Positions 12,945-26,644 are shown, numbered from the stretch's first letter. The stretch: DNA of 64,000 nucleotides from Dryas octopetala (GCA_963921425.1 OY992832.1:16528835-16592834); one strand, 5' to 3'. Numbers and translations are program-made. Notes: generated by a model not told the origin, from the sequence alone.

Positions 12945-15900
12945 ATGGAGTACTCTAGTGATAACGGTGAGCTGTCTGAGCCAATGCTAAGTACCATTTC
13001 ATCATCATCGCCGAATATAGTGAGCTCGGAACTGGAAGACACACTATCAAACGCCGAGCTCCCGTACTTCCGGCGTCTCCGAACCGCCACGTGGATCGAG
13101 CTGAAGATCCTCTTCCGCCTCGCAGCTCCGGCCGTGGTGGTTTACTTGCTGAACAATATCCTCTCCGTGTCCACCCAAATCTACTGCGGCCATCTCGGCA
13201 ATCTCGAACTTGCTGCCTCCTCTCTCGGCAACACTGGCATTCAAGTTTTCGCCTACGGGCTTATGGTACGTAATACATATCATAATACTGGCGAGTGGCA
13301 TGAATCATATATAATATGTACATGACTAAATTTGGTTGTTGCAGCTTGGGATGGGCAGTGCGGTGGAGACCCTATGTGGTCAAGCCTATGGTGCACACAA
13401 GTATGATATGCTTGGCATATATCTGCAGCGTTCAACAATCCTCCTCATGGCAACTGGGATCCCACTAACGTTGATCTACATCTTCTGTAAGTCCATCTTG
13501 ATCGCGCTCGGCGAATCAGCCACCATTGCAGCAGCAGCAGCAGTGTTCGTCTACGGCCTCATCCCACAGATCTTCGCCTACGCCTGCAACTTCCCTATTC
13601 AAAAATTCCTCCAAGCTCAAAGCATAGTGTTTCCCAGCGCGTACATATCCGCAGTCGCGCTGGGGATACACGTGGTCCTGAGCTGGGTGGTGGTGTACAT
13701 ACTGGGGTGGGGCCTGTTGGGGGCGTCGCTGATGCTGAGTTTCTCGTGGTGGCTTATAGTCTTGGGACAGTTTTTGTACATACTGTTTAGTCCGCGGTGC
13801 AAGCACACTTGGAGAGGTTTTAGCTCAAGGGCTTTTTCTGGGTTATGGGACTTCTTGAAATTGTCTGTTGCTTCGGCTGTGATGCTGTGCCTTGAGACTT
13901 GGTACTATCAGATTATAATTTTGCTAGCTGGGTTGCTTAACGATGCCGAAATTGCCTTGGACGCTCTCTCTATTTGGTAAGGAATAATAAAGTTTGATAT
14001 TAATTAGCCCACTCACATTACGTGACATATTAATAATCCTTTCAAATTATTACACATTAATAACTGCATGTACGTATGTTATAATTTCACTATTTTCATA
14101 TCACATGTTAAGGTCCCAAATTGTCCCATCAAAATTTTTAACCTTCACAATCATTTTTCTTAGGTTATAATTAAATTCATAATAATGAAAGGTTCACGAT
14201 CATTCTTGCTCTGCTTAGTGAGAGGTGATTTCTGGTAGCTACTAGCTAGCTATGAATTGAGGCTGGTAGCTACAACAATGAGTCAATCTGTGTTTTGATT
14301 TTAGCTGCTTTATGAATATCGAGAAAACATGTACTTTTCTTTTTTGCAGTACGAGATGTACACCGGCCATTAAAAGGTTTCATACAGGCATGGCCTAGTA
14401 CAACTTTTTAGCTACACATGGCCTATACCAGACGTGCACGGTGCACCCCAGTCAGAATATTCTATAATTTATATATTTGATTCAGATTAACATATTGATT
14501 TTATGTAAAACTAAGCTTATCTACTTGACAAAATAAAAAGCTTATATCTAACTGTATATTTAATTTAATAAATATTTTTCCAATGGAATTCATTTACTTA
14601 ATGCAGCATGACCATATCTGGATGGGTGTACATGATTGCTGTGGGTTTCAATGCTGCTGCAAGGTCAGTTACTTATCATGCATGTCCATACACATATATG
14701 ATACAGATCGAAAGCTATTACACTTATTAAATAGATTTTATTTACTAAATGAAACGACAATTGTTTTTATAATTATTGCTATTTGGATTATTTTGCTTAT
14801 CATCTAAGACCACATTAAAAAGATGGTTGGCAATACGGTCAATTAAAATGGTCTAAATAGTGGATGATTGAAAAATTATTGTAGGTAATTGTAATACTAT
14901 TGACATTTTGATATAGCGTTATTAATCTATACATATTATAACTCATGTACAAATTTTACGGTATAAGTCAAAGTTTAAAGTTTTAAAAATGAATAATTGT
15001 ACATGTGTAAATGAATTATTAATATTACGTCAATGTATCGTTTCAATCACATGCAATAAATTTTAATATTATCAATGAATATCAATGAATGCATTGACAT
15101 AAAAACATGCAAATATGCAGTGTGAGGATAGGCAATGAGCTTGGGGCTGGGCATCCAAAATCGGCTGCTTTTGCAGTAGTGATAGTGACTTCCAGCTCAT
15201 TCCTCATCTCGGTGGTGTGTGCCATACTTGTACTTGTATTACGACATGTCGTCAGCTATGTCTTCACTGAGGGCGAGACTGTCTCAAACGCAGTCTCAGA
15301 CCTTTCTCCTTTCCTTGCAGTCTCCATCATACTCAACGGCATTCAACCTGTTTTGTCTGGTAAGAACTAGCTAGCTACCTTTTATTACTATAATACTTTT
15401 GACCCAAAAAAACATAAGAATTTTGAATACTAGGTAGGTCTGCCGTCTGCCTAATTATTTAGAGACCCCTTTGCGACAAAGCATATATCGAAAAACCAAG
15501 TAAATCACAGCTTTACATATTTCATGTTAATTGAAAAAATTTAGTTTGTTTAGTAGTATTTTTAGAAGTTTTAAAAGTGTTTTTAAATAGTTAAAACTGT
15601 TTTTTGTTGCATTTGGCAAAAAAAATAAAATAAAAACACTTTTAGATTATAAAAATACTAGGAATAAAGCACTTGGTAGGTGCTTCATCACATCAGAAAG
15701 TGCTTTCAAATATATTTACAAGAAGTATTTGCATTTTTTTTTCAAAAAATTTATATATTTCTAACAAAAACGCTTTAGTAAAAGCACTTCCGCACTCCTA
15801 AACAAACCTTGTATTTTACATTGGAAAAGATAGCCTTAGAAAAATTAATAAGATCGAGTTGGTGAATTTATTCGCCAACAAAAAATAGAACTATTTAATA

Positions 15901-18900
15901 TTCAAAATTGAAGAGTAGTATTTAAGTGTGTTTTCGCTACCCACAGTGCCTTCATTGCCGTCACCAATAAGAAAGTTTAAAATGAAAATAACTATTTGGC
16001 CAAAAAAAGAAGAAGTTAAAATTGCTATTACTATTTTGTTTAAAAATCTTTTTGATAGTGGGAAAAGTAATCTGGCCATGAAAAAAAAGAAAGTGGAAAA
16101 TTAAAGGTAAGAGGGTACGATGACAACAGCATCACTGCGCTGCTCTGGTATAAGATTTCTTGACTATATATTCTATTTATTTGAGTATATATTCCCACTT
16201 GGGAAGTAAAATCCAGAAACTGCTTTACGTTTCATTACCTATTCTCTAGTTTGTGCTCTATACTTCCAATATTTGACTTAGCTAGAGAACCCAATAGGGA
16301 AAATAAATTTTCTAATAGTACAGTACGTCATGCAAACATATTTTTAGTCTTTAAATATATCTGACAGATTCATTTTTCTAATATTAAAATATACATTTTT
16401 TAGTTCATATTTTCTCATAAGCTATTTAATCTCTTAATTTATTTAAGCTTTTAAGTATAAAATGTCACGTGCCTATTATAGGATTCAACGATTTACAATA
16501 ATTTTGAGATTTTCTTTTTCCCTTTTTTGATGGCAAACGCATCTCTTTCCTTATTTGCCACTGGGCCACTGCCCACTCATCTCCTTCCTTATATAGTCAT
16601 CTACAACACCTCTTTCTTAAACTTAAATTTCATTCGAGATTCAAACAATGAAAAAACCAAAGAATGATTTAATCTTAGATCTCTCTCTCTCTCTCTCTCT
16701 CCATTTAGACTTTTGGAATGGGGATTAAAATCTGAGTTTTTTTCTTCATCCAAACCATGTCGAAGTAGGTGTGCTAACATAAAAAAAACTAAAAATTTAG
16801 AGTAAAACAAATATGTATATGGTTATTACTCAAAATCCTTCATACATGATACATGTTAGGGCGCTGATGCCTGATGGGAAAGTAACTCAAGCTACAAATT
16901 ATATTCAAAATTGTTAGTCTCATTTAGCAGGAAAATCATATGGCTACCATTCTTAGATCTGCTTAGATCTTGATTTTCTTTATATTGTACGTTTTACAAA
17001 ATATGCGTGACTATCTCGCACTGGCCATTTATATATTGTCCCTCATGTTCCTCCTTTCCTGCTTGCCAAATCATATATATATTGAAAGACTAAATGTTAG
17101 AATTTATAGAATTAGGAGTGATTAAAGGACTTTGCATAGGATTGAAGGAGAGATAATTGAAGATCGAGGAGAAAGGTCAAGAGAGAGAGTGAGTTGAACT
17201 ATGGCAGCCAATTATACTCAATTTTTTTTTTTTTCTAAATTATACTTAAAGTTAAATGAGAGACAAAAACTTAATTTCATTTTTAACCAAAAAATTTTAT
17301 AATAGACACATGACATCTTATAATTACAAGCTTAGTTAGATTAAGAGATTAACTAGTTTAGAAGAGGATCAAAATCCCATTTTTGTATCATTAAACTCGT
17401 TTATATCTCATACAGATACTGTGCTATAAATAAATTATAAAAAAAAGCATTGTCAGTTAATTATTTACTCTATCAATGATTCAGCCGAAAGGGCAGATTC
17501 AATTCATTAATGGATCGCTAATCCGTGATACACTTTGAGTGGAGCTTAGACTGATAGGCTAAATTAACTATCTAACTTTACTATTAGTAGTTTATTGATT
17601 GGACATGCATGATGATAAAATTAATTAAAGAAGTTCAGGGAAATATGCACCTGATCCTGATCGATCCCTCATGGTTGATATTTAGAAAGTTAGAATCTAG
17701 ACGTGACAGATATTCGATCCGCACCTAATTAATTATAATAATGCTAGTTGTCCTATATTTTTTTTTTTCACATTTGTATCTCATTTGATGTGTCATTACT
17801 TTATTAGAAGGGTATTTTATTTTTATTTTTTAGGTTTTATTTTTTTATTTGTAGTGTCCAATGTATGAATGCCATGTAAGATGATATGAAATTGTGGTAT
17901 AAAAATGTAGTAAGTGTAGCATTACTGAATTAATTAAGGTTATACTGATTAATTAATTAATGGAGTGCCCTCGTCATAGTAATTAATTATGGTGCAAAAA
18001 ATGTCCTGTGCGACGAAATGGTTTCTTGTGACTGGACATGGGGTCTAGCTCTACCACAAACGTAATTAGAAACAATCTGATGGCGAAAACAAAAGTTTCA
18101 TTATAAAAAAACGTACCCAATGTAGAAGATCGATTGGGAAATATTAGAATATTTATCACCAATTGTGATGATTTTATAATAAGCTGTGTCTTTTTGGGAT
18201 TGTTTAATTGAATCCTTTAGACGATCAATTAGTTGAATTGCTTGATTGTTATTTTTCCATTAAATAAGAAAAAGTCTTTGAGAATCAATTTTATTAGGAG
18301 AAATTATATTGTATAATTGTAACACCGTTACATAGTATAACCAAATTACGTGTTATAATATAAGTTAACATTATTTTTTTTTTATTATACCTTACAGTTA
18401 TAAACCCATCACTCACTATATTATATAAAACACGTCGATTGGTTATATTATATATGTGGTGGTATTATGATTATACAAATAATTTTTCTTTGTTAGAATT
18501 CACCCAAGTAATAAGAAAGTTAGAACAAATATTTTTGATTAAAAAAAAAAAGGTACAAATTAAGGAATATTGAAAATAAATTAAATTGGGTTCTGACAAC
18601 ATGTTACAATATCACTAAAATTTTATGTCATTTAAGAGGAATAAAAGTCCTTTGTTAAATTGGATTTGGTGATGACGAGGAGTAGTACTACATATGGTCC
18701 CAATAATGAAGTAAATTTTGTGTGGTGAGTCTATCTTTCAAAATCAAACAATCATTGAAATGCCACATGAAAGTAATTACAATAGTACCAATGTAGAAAT
18801 CTAGCTAACAGTCAACTTAGGGTTAGCCAAGATAGTAGTTGAACATCAAGATCAAGGTCGTTCGTGGTCCTTCTGCTTATTAATTTATTTTTTTTTGCTT

Positions 18901-19726
18901 TATTGCGGATCTGTGATGCGTAATTAATTAATACAATATTGTGCCTTGGGATTGTTGTGTTGTATATTTATATGTCATAAATCCATAATTGTTGTTTTTG
19001 ACCAAAAACGAAGGGGTGGCTGTTGGGTGTGGATGGCAAGCATTTGTGGCATACGTTAACGTGGGCTGTTACTACATCATTGGTATTCCAGTGGGTTGTC
19101 TTCTTGGTTTCAAGTTCGACCTTGGAGCTAAGGTATTTATATATGTTTCCTCTTCACATATAATTGTCATTTTACTTTTTGAAAAAATTTATTATGTTCT
19201 ATTTTAACTAACACATTGCAAAATTAATAGTATTTACGTGCATCTCTTCTTGTACGTGGTTTTATAATTTTTCTTTTGTCTTTTTTACTTCTAGGGAATA
19301 TGGTCCGGGATGATAGGAGGCACTTTTATACAAACTCTCATCTTATTGTGGGCCACATTTCGGACTGATTGGAATAAAGAGGTACATACATAAGCACGTC
19401 ATATAAACTATCTAATTTAATTACATTTATCAATATTAAGACATACAATATATATAATACTAATATCTTCAGACAAGTTTCGAATATTTTAATTAATATA
19501 ATTTATAAATTTTTGAAAATTTCATTTAATAGCTAGGGTGTTTCCTTTATACATATATAGATATAAATAATATTATGGGTTACGCATGCATATTGCTAAT
19601 TGATTATGATCATGAACATAATTAATTATATAACATTTTGTTAATTTATTCCAGGTCGAAAAGGTAAAGAGTCGTTTGCACAAGTGGGAAGACAAGAAGG
19701 AGCCTTGTGATCTTCTGAAAGAATAG
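12945..19726 (+). CDS. DTX40-like: MATE (DETOXIFICATION 40-like) efflux transporter, gene B
   Basis: Exons: 12945-13265, 13345-13976, 14607-14663, 15121-15359, 19014-19132, 19295-19381, 19655-19726, giving 508 aa. Exons 2-6 have exactly the lengths and phases of gene A (632, 57, 239, 119 and 87 nt). The start [13 protein letters not shown] is preferred: the frame stays open upstream only through the (AG) repeat and has no ATG there. Conserved blocks are [15 protein letters not shown] (helix 1), [74 protein letters not shown] and FRTDWNKE. The loop motif reads VRIGNE where gene A reads IRVSNE. The protein is intact with the 12-helix architecture. Intron 4 is 3.65 kb and carries an inverted-repeat element and a reversed M1 MITE. 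The role is proton-coupled export of an unknown small molecule, inferred from family. Confidence 0.92.
15541..15809. mobile_element. inverted-repeat MITE (hAT-like) in intron 4 of gene B
   Basis: About 270 bp with ends TAGTTTGTTTAG and CTAAACAAACC in inverted orientation. The interior has mirrored AAGTGTTTTTA / AAAGCACTTC motifs typical of plant hAT-derived MITEs. It is non-coding, and the target duplication was not resolved. Confidence 0.6.
17737..17926 (-). mobile_element. MITE, family M1, copy 2 (intron 4 of gene B)
   Basis: Reverse-complement copy of the element at 9873-10060: it starts AATAATGCTAGTTGTCC and ends AAGTGTAGCATTACTG, with the shared block ATGCCATGTAAGATGATATG inside. Confidence 0.8.
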
Positions 19727-21189
19727 ATGGATTGAGTTTGGCATCATCATCGATCATCAGCTTGACTAGTCCTTTACAATATTTTTGTATTAGTGTATAA
19801 AACTATTAAGGAAAAATAAGAGTTTAGTCTTTCTAACATTTTTTATTTGAAAAAAAAAAAACTATAAGGTGTTTTTTTTTTTTTTTCAAATAAAACTTTT
19901 ATTTTTCCTAAATAAAGTCTTTTGATCATTGTTTTGTCAAAAAAATGTCATTATTTTTTTTATTTTTTGAGGGTATATAGGGTACGGGTTCACCTCATAC
20001 GTACCTTCTTAGGGTATAGAATAATGTTTGTGAAGTTTGTATTTTAGGTTTTAACTCTGAGATTTTGGATAGAGTCAACAAACTAAGACTTGATGAAGAA
20101 GTAAAAATATACTGCCGAACACTCAAAATGTTCGTCGAGCGCTCAGTGCCTGGTATGTGTGAAAAAAATAGAAAATAATGAACCAATATTATATATCATG
20201 GAATAATTAATAATTTTTTAGCTCACTTTTTCGTTAATAATTTTTTAGCTCACTTTTTCGTTAGTGTTAATAATAATTAACACTTTATTTTTCTATATAA
20301 CTCCTTCCATTTAAACCCTTTCACTTCTAGAAATATATGGTGAGAACGTGTCTTTCATCATTGTTATCGACAAGTTCATCTTTTTTTATTATGGGATATA
20401 ATTTTGTAAATCGTCGGATTTATCCGTATGCCATGCAGACGTGTACACTATAATCATTTTCTTGCTTGCAATTAATGGGTAGATTAAATTATACATAGGA
20501 ATGATCACATTACATCATGTCATCATATAATATAATTATTTGGGCATGAAGGGATTGGACTGAATTAGCAGGCTTGAGGTTGCAATGTCTGTCCTACTCA
20601 TTCACAGTCCAGTCCGTAAGATGCTACAAATGGGCTCTCACTTCTATTTCTGGGTTTTTGCTATAAATGTTTAGCTCCGCAGACCCCAGTCCACAACTCC
20701 ACACCATTACTACTGCGCCTACCAGTACCAAACCTCGTCAGTACTCATAAATGATATCCATAAATTACAATAAATTGTTTGCGGCTGGAATATTTGGATG
20801 AGGTAAGAGATGATGTGATGGATTTTCTTAGGGTTAAAACGATTTGGTTTGGGACTAAAATTTATTGTTTCTTATAATTCAATTTTTGTGAGAATTATAA
20901 TAAAGGGTAAAATATATAGACTTTTTAAAATTTTGATGTTGCAAGTAAATAATGAGATTGATTTAATTAACACTGTTATATATTATAATTGACATGGCAA
21001 GCCATGTCATTGGCACAATTATGCCACTCTAGCACTCCCTTATGAATATTTTTATTTTTTTCTAGAAAATGAATGTCGAGTATATAAACATTTGAGAAAA
21101 TTTTTTGAGAGGTGCTATTTGCACTCCCCAAAAGTCATTCGGCACTCTTCTTATACTTTTTATTCTTTTTACTTACTCAATTTGCAACG
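19727..21189. other. intergenic DNA downstream of gene B
   Basis: AT-rich and without a recognisable gene. A perfect 27-bp tandem duplication lies at 20207-20233 and 20234-20260 (unit begins TTAATAATTTTTTAGCTCAC). Confidence 0.6.
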
Positions 21190-22026
21190 TACTTTACTCA
21201 TGTTTCTGCATTTGCATTGGATGAGTTATACAAGCAATATAAAGTAGAAAAATCTAATAATTTTTCATCTCAATGTAAGGGTCAATTTTTTTTAAAATTT
21301 TGGGTCTTCCTTGTACCCATATGATTAGAGAGATGAAAATTGAAGCATTGCAATTGAACAACGTACATGAACAATGGAGGATTGATACAAGATCATTTAA
21401 TAATGAAGGAGATGACATACAGGGTCTTCTATCTGAGTTTAAAAATAAGTACGAAAGAATGCCTCTTACTCAGAGAGAAGATACCAAAATGCAACTATCT
21501 CAATTTCTTGGTGCTTCTCTTGCTTTAATTCTTCAACCTACTGTACAACCCCATAAAGGTCGTACGTCCATTAGGCTTAACGAAGATAAAGGAATCTAGC
21601 TCTACAAAGCGTGAACCTTGGTCATTTGAGATAGTGGAGAAGTCTCAAAAATGTAGTGCTTGTAAAGGTGTTGGCCATAATAGCCGTATTTGCCAACTTA
21701 AGGCCAAAGCTACTGAATCTGGCTGCAAGTTCTCTTTCTCTCCGTTATTCTTAATTTGAATTATATTTAACTTGGTTGGACTTGGACTTGGACTTGGGAT
21801 TAATTGTACATTCCCCTCAACTTGCATGTTACATATATGTTCTCACATGGGTTTGTTATTTTTTTAGACTTAGAAGCTAGGTTCTGCTTTTTTTTTTTTG
21901 TAGGAAAGTCACTGTTATATTATAAGATTTGTGTCAGTATAATTTTTTTTTTTCTTTTGTGTGTAGGAGAAGAAAGGGCCATGCTGGAGGAATTGATAAA
22001 CCCCTAACAACTGATACTACATGCCA
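21190..22026 (+). pseudogene. broken FAR1-related / MULE-type transposase C-terminus
   Basis: Three frames must be joined. Near 21193-21270 the frame gives FALDELYKQYKVEKSNNFSS. From 21303 another frame gives GLPCTHMIREMKIEALQLNN and VHEQWRIDTRSF, a SWIM-type Cys-His motif. After a shift near 21587 the frame gives PWSFEIVEKSQKCSACKG followed by VGHNSRICQ, a CX2CX4HX4C zinc knuckle. These features are typical of plant FAR1/FRS and Mutator-like transposase proteins. A last piece at 21966-22020, RRRKGHAGGIDKP, ends at a GT donor-like site. Two frameshifts and the missing catalytic N-terminal part make it a remnant, either of a mobile element or of a domesticated relative; the sequence does not decide which. 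Confidence 0.65.
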
Positions 22027-23078
22027 AGTGAGACCTTATTTCATATCATTGCATTATTATGTTAAATTTGCATGTTTTAAGGATACATGGTTGAGTGGCA
22101 AGTTGGCAACTCATTTATTTTTTTTTTTTTCAAATAATGCAGGCTGCATGGGTTGTTAACTAATTTTTTTTTCTTTAGTTTCTTAAATGTGAGCTTGGAT
22201 GTGCATGGAGCTAGCATTTGAAGGTACTTAGAAATATATTTTCTTTCTTGTAGATCCTTTGGGGGTGGAAGAATGGGTTTAGACTAACCGGACACAAAGA
22301 TTTTTTGGAATCAATACATTTTGCACAACAAGAATGTCTAATTCTGAACACACATAGAAGACAATGAGCCAAATATAGTGTGATCATTGAATGTGAATAC
22401 ATATAAATTTTCGGACCATATTAGGCTACAATGAATTTTTTTGGGACATAAGGTTACTACCGTTTATATATTAAAATTATTGCAATTTTGGATTGATTGT
22501 TTACCACATTGAAACTGTAGACTAGCTATGACTTGTTTGTTGTAAGAGGAAGAGGTTGATTATGTTTTGTATGTTGGATGTTTCGTGTTGATCATAGGTA
22601 AATAAATTATCTTTACTTACTGTCACTAATATGTTCTGCCATGAAAAAGAAGAAATAAACTTTTTTGCCAAACAAGGAGTCTGCAAAGAACAATATTCAT
22701 GCTTGAACATGGCTAAAGAGGACCTCTTTCATAGGAGAACGGTGCAAAGGTTTTGGGCTGTGATGTTAAAACATAAATTTAATTTGGGAATATAGATGTC
22801 AGCATGTTTGATTTGGGATAAATGGACAACGCTAGCTTCTAAAAAAAAAAAAAGGTAAACGACGTTAGATTCTTAAAATAAAAAAAAGTTAACAACGTTA
22901 AAAGCAATTAATTAAAGAGACTGCAAAAACCAAGCAAAGGGTAAAGTTGGAAATTGAGTATGTAAAATAAAATAAAAAGAATAAAAAGTATAGGAGGAGT
23001 GCATGATGATTTTGGGCCAAAATTTTATGGGACAATTCTCTATGTTTTTGTGTCCAACTCTTTTATTATCAATGGAAC
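22027..23078. other. intergenic DNA, no gene seen
   Basis: AT-rich sequence between the transposase remnant and the CACTA element. Homopolymer T and A runs are frequent and no conserved reading frame is visible. An imperfect repeated segment flanks an A-run at about 22820-22880. Confidence 0.5.
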
Positions 23079-23081
23079 TAT

Positions 23082-26000
23082 CACTACTACAATACCTATC
23101 AAAGCCAACCAATTTCAAAGGTATCCTCACTCCATTAAACAACTAATGTTTAGTTGTTTAAGCTATTAGCCACCAACTAGCCTCTAATAAGCTGTTAGTT
23201 GTACAGATTGAGGTGGCTAATACTCAATACATGCCAATCTCAAGGTTTTGGTGGCTGCAAAGATCAAATCTGACATTGATGTAGACAAGGGCTTAAGCAA
23301 CTAACAGAAACTTTTGTTGGTGGTTTAGTGAAACTAAATATATAATAAAAAACTGATTAGCCATGCCTTATTAAACCAAAGATGATTGGTTTGACAGTGA
23401 TTCTCACCATTGCTGCAGTAGTTGGTTAAACATGGCAATCTGAAAATTATTGGTTGATTAAATGGTTACACTAATGACAAACAGTGGATTCATTACTTGA
23501 ATAAGCTGCATTGAAACTATTGTATTTGCTGAATTGATTTTGTGGCTAATAAAATCATCATAGAACATACATTCCAAAAAGAACAAATGGGAAGCTAATC
23601 AAATGAAACTTGTTTTCCAAACATAAGGATAAACATATATTCATATTGATGAGTGCCAGAGGAATTACAAACATTGCTGCTGCAAATACTATCTCTAAAA
23701 CATTTCTCTAATATGAACAACTACTTAAAAAGTCTGCATACACCAACCATTAATTACAACCTGAAAATGCAAGTTTCATCCCTGATGAAAGCAACACAGC
23801 AGACTTGACCAACCATACGCTAGGATGCCTAAAAGAAGTACACTTGGTATTATATATTTGGCCAACAAGCTAATATATATTAGCAAGTGTTACTATCCAA
23901 AATAAGTTTCAGAAACAAAAGTGCTGCAGCAGATATATTGAAGTCTAGCTATCACACACCTCTCTGGCAGTATCACCAACCATTTCACTTCTGAGAGGCA
24001 AAGTTCCCCCCACTAGCAGCTGACAGCCTTCCGTGCTGACTTGTGCCTTCATTTGGAGAGGAGGAAGCATTCAGAAAACCACCACGCGCGATAGGACATA
24101 TTTGCAGCAGAGGGGTTATGAGCATCACAAACTGGAAGTGGTCATTGAAGCTGTGGTTGGGAACACTCTGCTAAGAAATAGATTATATAAAGCACCTATG
24201 TAGTAAACAATCAAATCAAGTTAAGAGCAGGAACTACACCTATTGAAAATATAAGCAATAGGTTGATAAACAAACCATGTTACAATTACCTCACATGCCA
24301 CACAACAGTAAACCATAAACATCTAATTCCCATAGTATGCTTTAGAAAGCCAATTAGTGTTGTCTTTCACAACTTTGTAACTAGCCTTGCCTAACAGCAA
24401 AGTACTGCAAATAAATGCATTGAAGTGTAAGCATAATATATTTAGTGGATCAAATAACCAAATTTGTCAAATAGATTAACTAAAAAAAATGTAAGAAAAT
24501 TACATGTACATCTAAAGCCAGTGGCTGCCAATATCTAAGGCAAGCAATTAATTAGAGAATAACTAAGCCAGGTCTGCATTAATATGCAAGAAAACTTACC
24601 TGACTGAGCATTCGGGGAGCAAAGCTCTGTTTCCATCAGTGCTATCCCCAACAAATATAAGACCCTGGTGGAAACCATATGCATACACACCACATAAGTA
24701 TTTGTTTACATTCATGATTGGGGCATATATCAACATCTCATTGTGTTCACACACATTTATGAACATGCTTTTGATCGAAATTTTGTTTGCTATAAGATCA
24801 AGATTTAGAGGGGTAGAATAATCCAATTTCGTAAAAAGATATTAATTAAGAACAAAACGCCTACCCAAACCATAACCCATCATTGACAAAGTCACAAAAC
24901 CCCAATTCCCAAATATAAAAAAAATCCTAACTCCCAAAATTTCAGAGACAGTAAGCTAAGCCACCAATCAGAAATATAGATAAATGAATAAGCTAAAATT
25001 AGTAATTGAAGACCCTAAATCAAACCCCTAACTCGTGAGTCATTGAATCCCCAAATCAAAACCCTAACCCTAAATCCCTAATTTGAAATTTCAGAGATGA
25101 GACATACCTTTTGATTTTGGGAGAGATGAGAGTGAGAGATGATATCGAGAGTGAGATCGAGCCTCGTGGGTGTGGGTGTGGGTGGTCTCGAGACTGGGAT
25201 AGAGGCAAGATCGAGAGTTCGAGAGTGAGATCGAGAGAGATCGCGACTGGGTACTAGCTGGGTGTTTCTGGAAATGGGAGATCGCGACTCGCGAGTGACT
25301 AAGTGAGAGCTGAGAGTAAGAGTACGTCTTTGACTTGACTCATATATGCTGTGATGATGAGAGAGAGGAGGGAGAGAGGAAGATTTTGGGAGTGGTCCTG
25401 TCGCCATCGGCTGCCGGACGAGAGAGTTCTCGCCGGAGAAGATGATCGGTGCTGGGAGAGGGAAGAGAGAGACCACAGACAGAGCTAGGTCGAGAAGAGA
25501 GAAATGTGAGAGTTAGGAGAGAGAAAAAATTTAAGTAGGAAAAAAAAAACATATCAGGTGTGTTTGAGTGTTAGGACAAAAAAAATTATAAGTGATTTGT
25601 CCATAAATTTCAATGCAACTTACTGGAGGTCCGGTCCTCAAAGGAGAGAACCGGTTCTTAAGCCCAGAAATTCAGAGCGAGTTACTGGAGGTCCGGTTCT
25701 CAACTAGTGAGGTCCGGTCCTCAAACCTTAAACACAAACACGAGTTTACTGGAGGTCCGGTCCTCAAGAGTGAGGACCGGTCCTCAATCCTAGTTTTCTG
25801 AAACACCAATATTTTTGAATTTTTATAAAATGTAATTCAATCTAACTTACTACAATATTTGTTTTCACATAAAAAAAAATTTCAGCCACAAACAATTTTC
25901 AGCCAAAAACAAATTTCACAGGTCAATAGAGTTTGGGGAAAAACTGGGCAAGTCAGAGAAAGCAGTGTTCCTTGGTTATATTGCACTGAACACAGTTACC

Positions 26001-26641
26001 CTCCCAGATAGTATGAGGAATTGCTGAAAACAACCAATTTACAATCCATAAATTCCATCAGTTGTGAAAAGATAAAGTTTCTGGTATGATAGAGCTACAC
26101 ACAGTAAGCAACTAGTTTAGGAACCAATAATCATCTGTTGATGCCATTAACAAACCTTACCCATGAAATAGTTGCCAATCAAACCCACGCTGCCAGATGC
26201 CTGCAATTAGTTAATTCCTTCATCAGTTACAAGGTGGCCGGCAGCTCATATTGGTGGTAGCATAAGTTGCTATGGATTTATCTTCTCACTAACCATGTAT
26301 TGGAATGAAATTTGGTTGTTTAACAGGGAAACAAAAGGGGATCGGTCTGAAAACAATGGTGAGGAAGGAGAGAGTTGTCAGAAAACATAAGGCTACCAAT
26401 TCACCAACGGATAGATATTAGTTGGCACAACATATCAATAGCCAAAATAATGACATATTTACAACTTTAACCCTCACAGAAACCATTTTTCATTTTAGTT
26501 ATAACTGTTGTAACTATGTTTTAGTGGAATTAGGTGGCTCATGTCAGCCACAGTAAATAGTGCACTGTTTGGAGAATAACACAAACTAACTTAAACATTA
26601 GTTTATGATATTAGTTGGCTTTGATAGGTATTGTAGTAGTG
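23082..26641. mobile_element. complete non-autonomous CACTA (En/Spm-type) element, 3.56 kb
   Basis: The left end CACTACTACAATACCTATCA is matched in inverted orientation at the right end (26615-26641), and the repeat continues through AAGCCAACYAA. The 3-bp duplication TAT lies immediately outside both ends (23079-23081 and 26642-26644), as CACTA elements produce. The interior has no transposase frame. It holds AT-rich subterminal sequence, a GA-rich segment (25090-25540) that looks like a captured leader or promoter, and a cluster of ACCGGT-centred palindromes at 25617-25795. Confidence 0.85.
25617..25795. repeat. cluster of GGTCCGGTCC repeats and ACCGGT palindromes
   Basis: ACTGGAGGTCCGGTYCTCAA occurs three times (about 25621, 25684 and 25748). 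Between the copies are the perfect palindromes AGAACCGGTTCT and TGAGGACCGGTCCTCA and the near-palindrome GAGGTCCGGTCCTC. Such clustered motifs in CACTA elements are candidate transposase-binding repeats, but here they lie inside the element rather than at its tips. Confidence 0.75.
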
Positions 26642-26644
26642 TAT

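Noticed and set aside
22820-22880. A further micro-insertion with A-run
   Set aside because: The flanking copies (ACAACGCTAGCTTCT and ACGACGTTAGATTCT) differ at several positions and a second A-run follows, so slippage or chance cannot be excluded.
25078-25552. 132- and 70-codon minus-strand frames, Ser/Arg/Pro rich
   Set aside because: They come from the GA-rich low-complexity segment inside the CACTA element; no recognisable domain.
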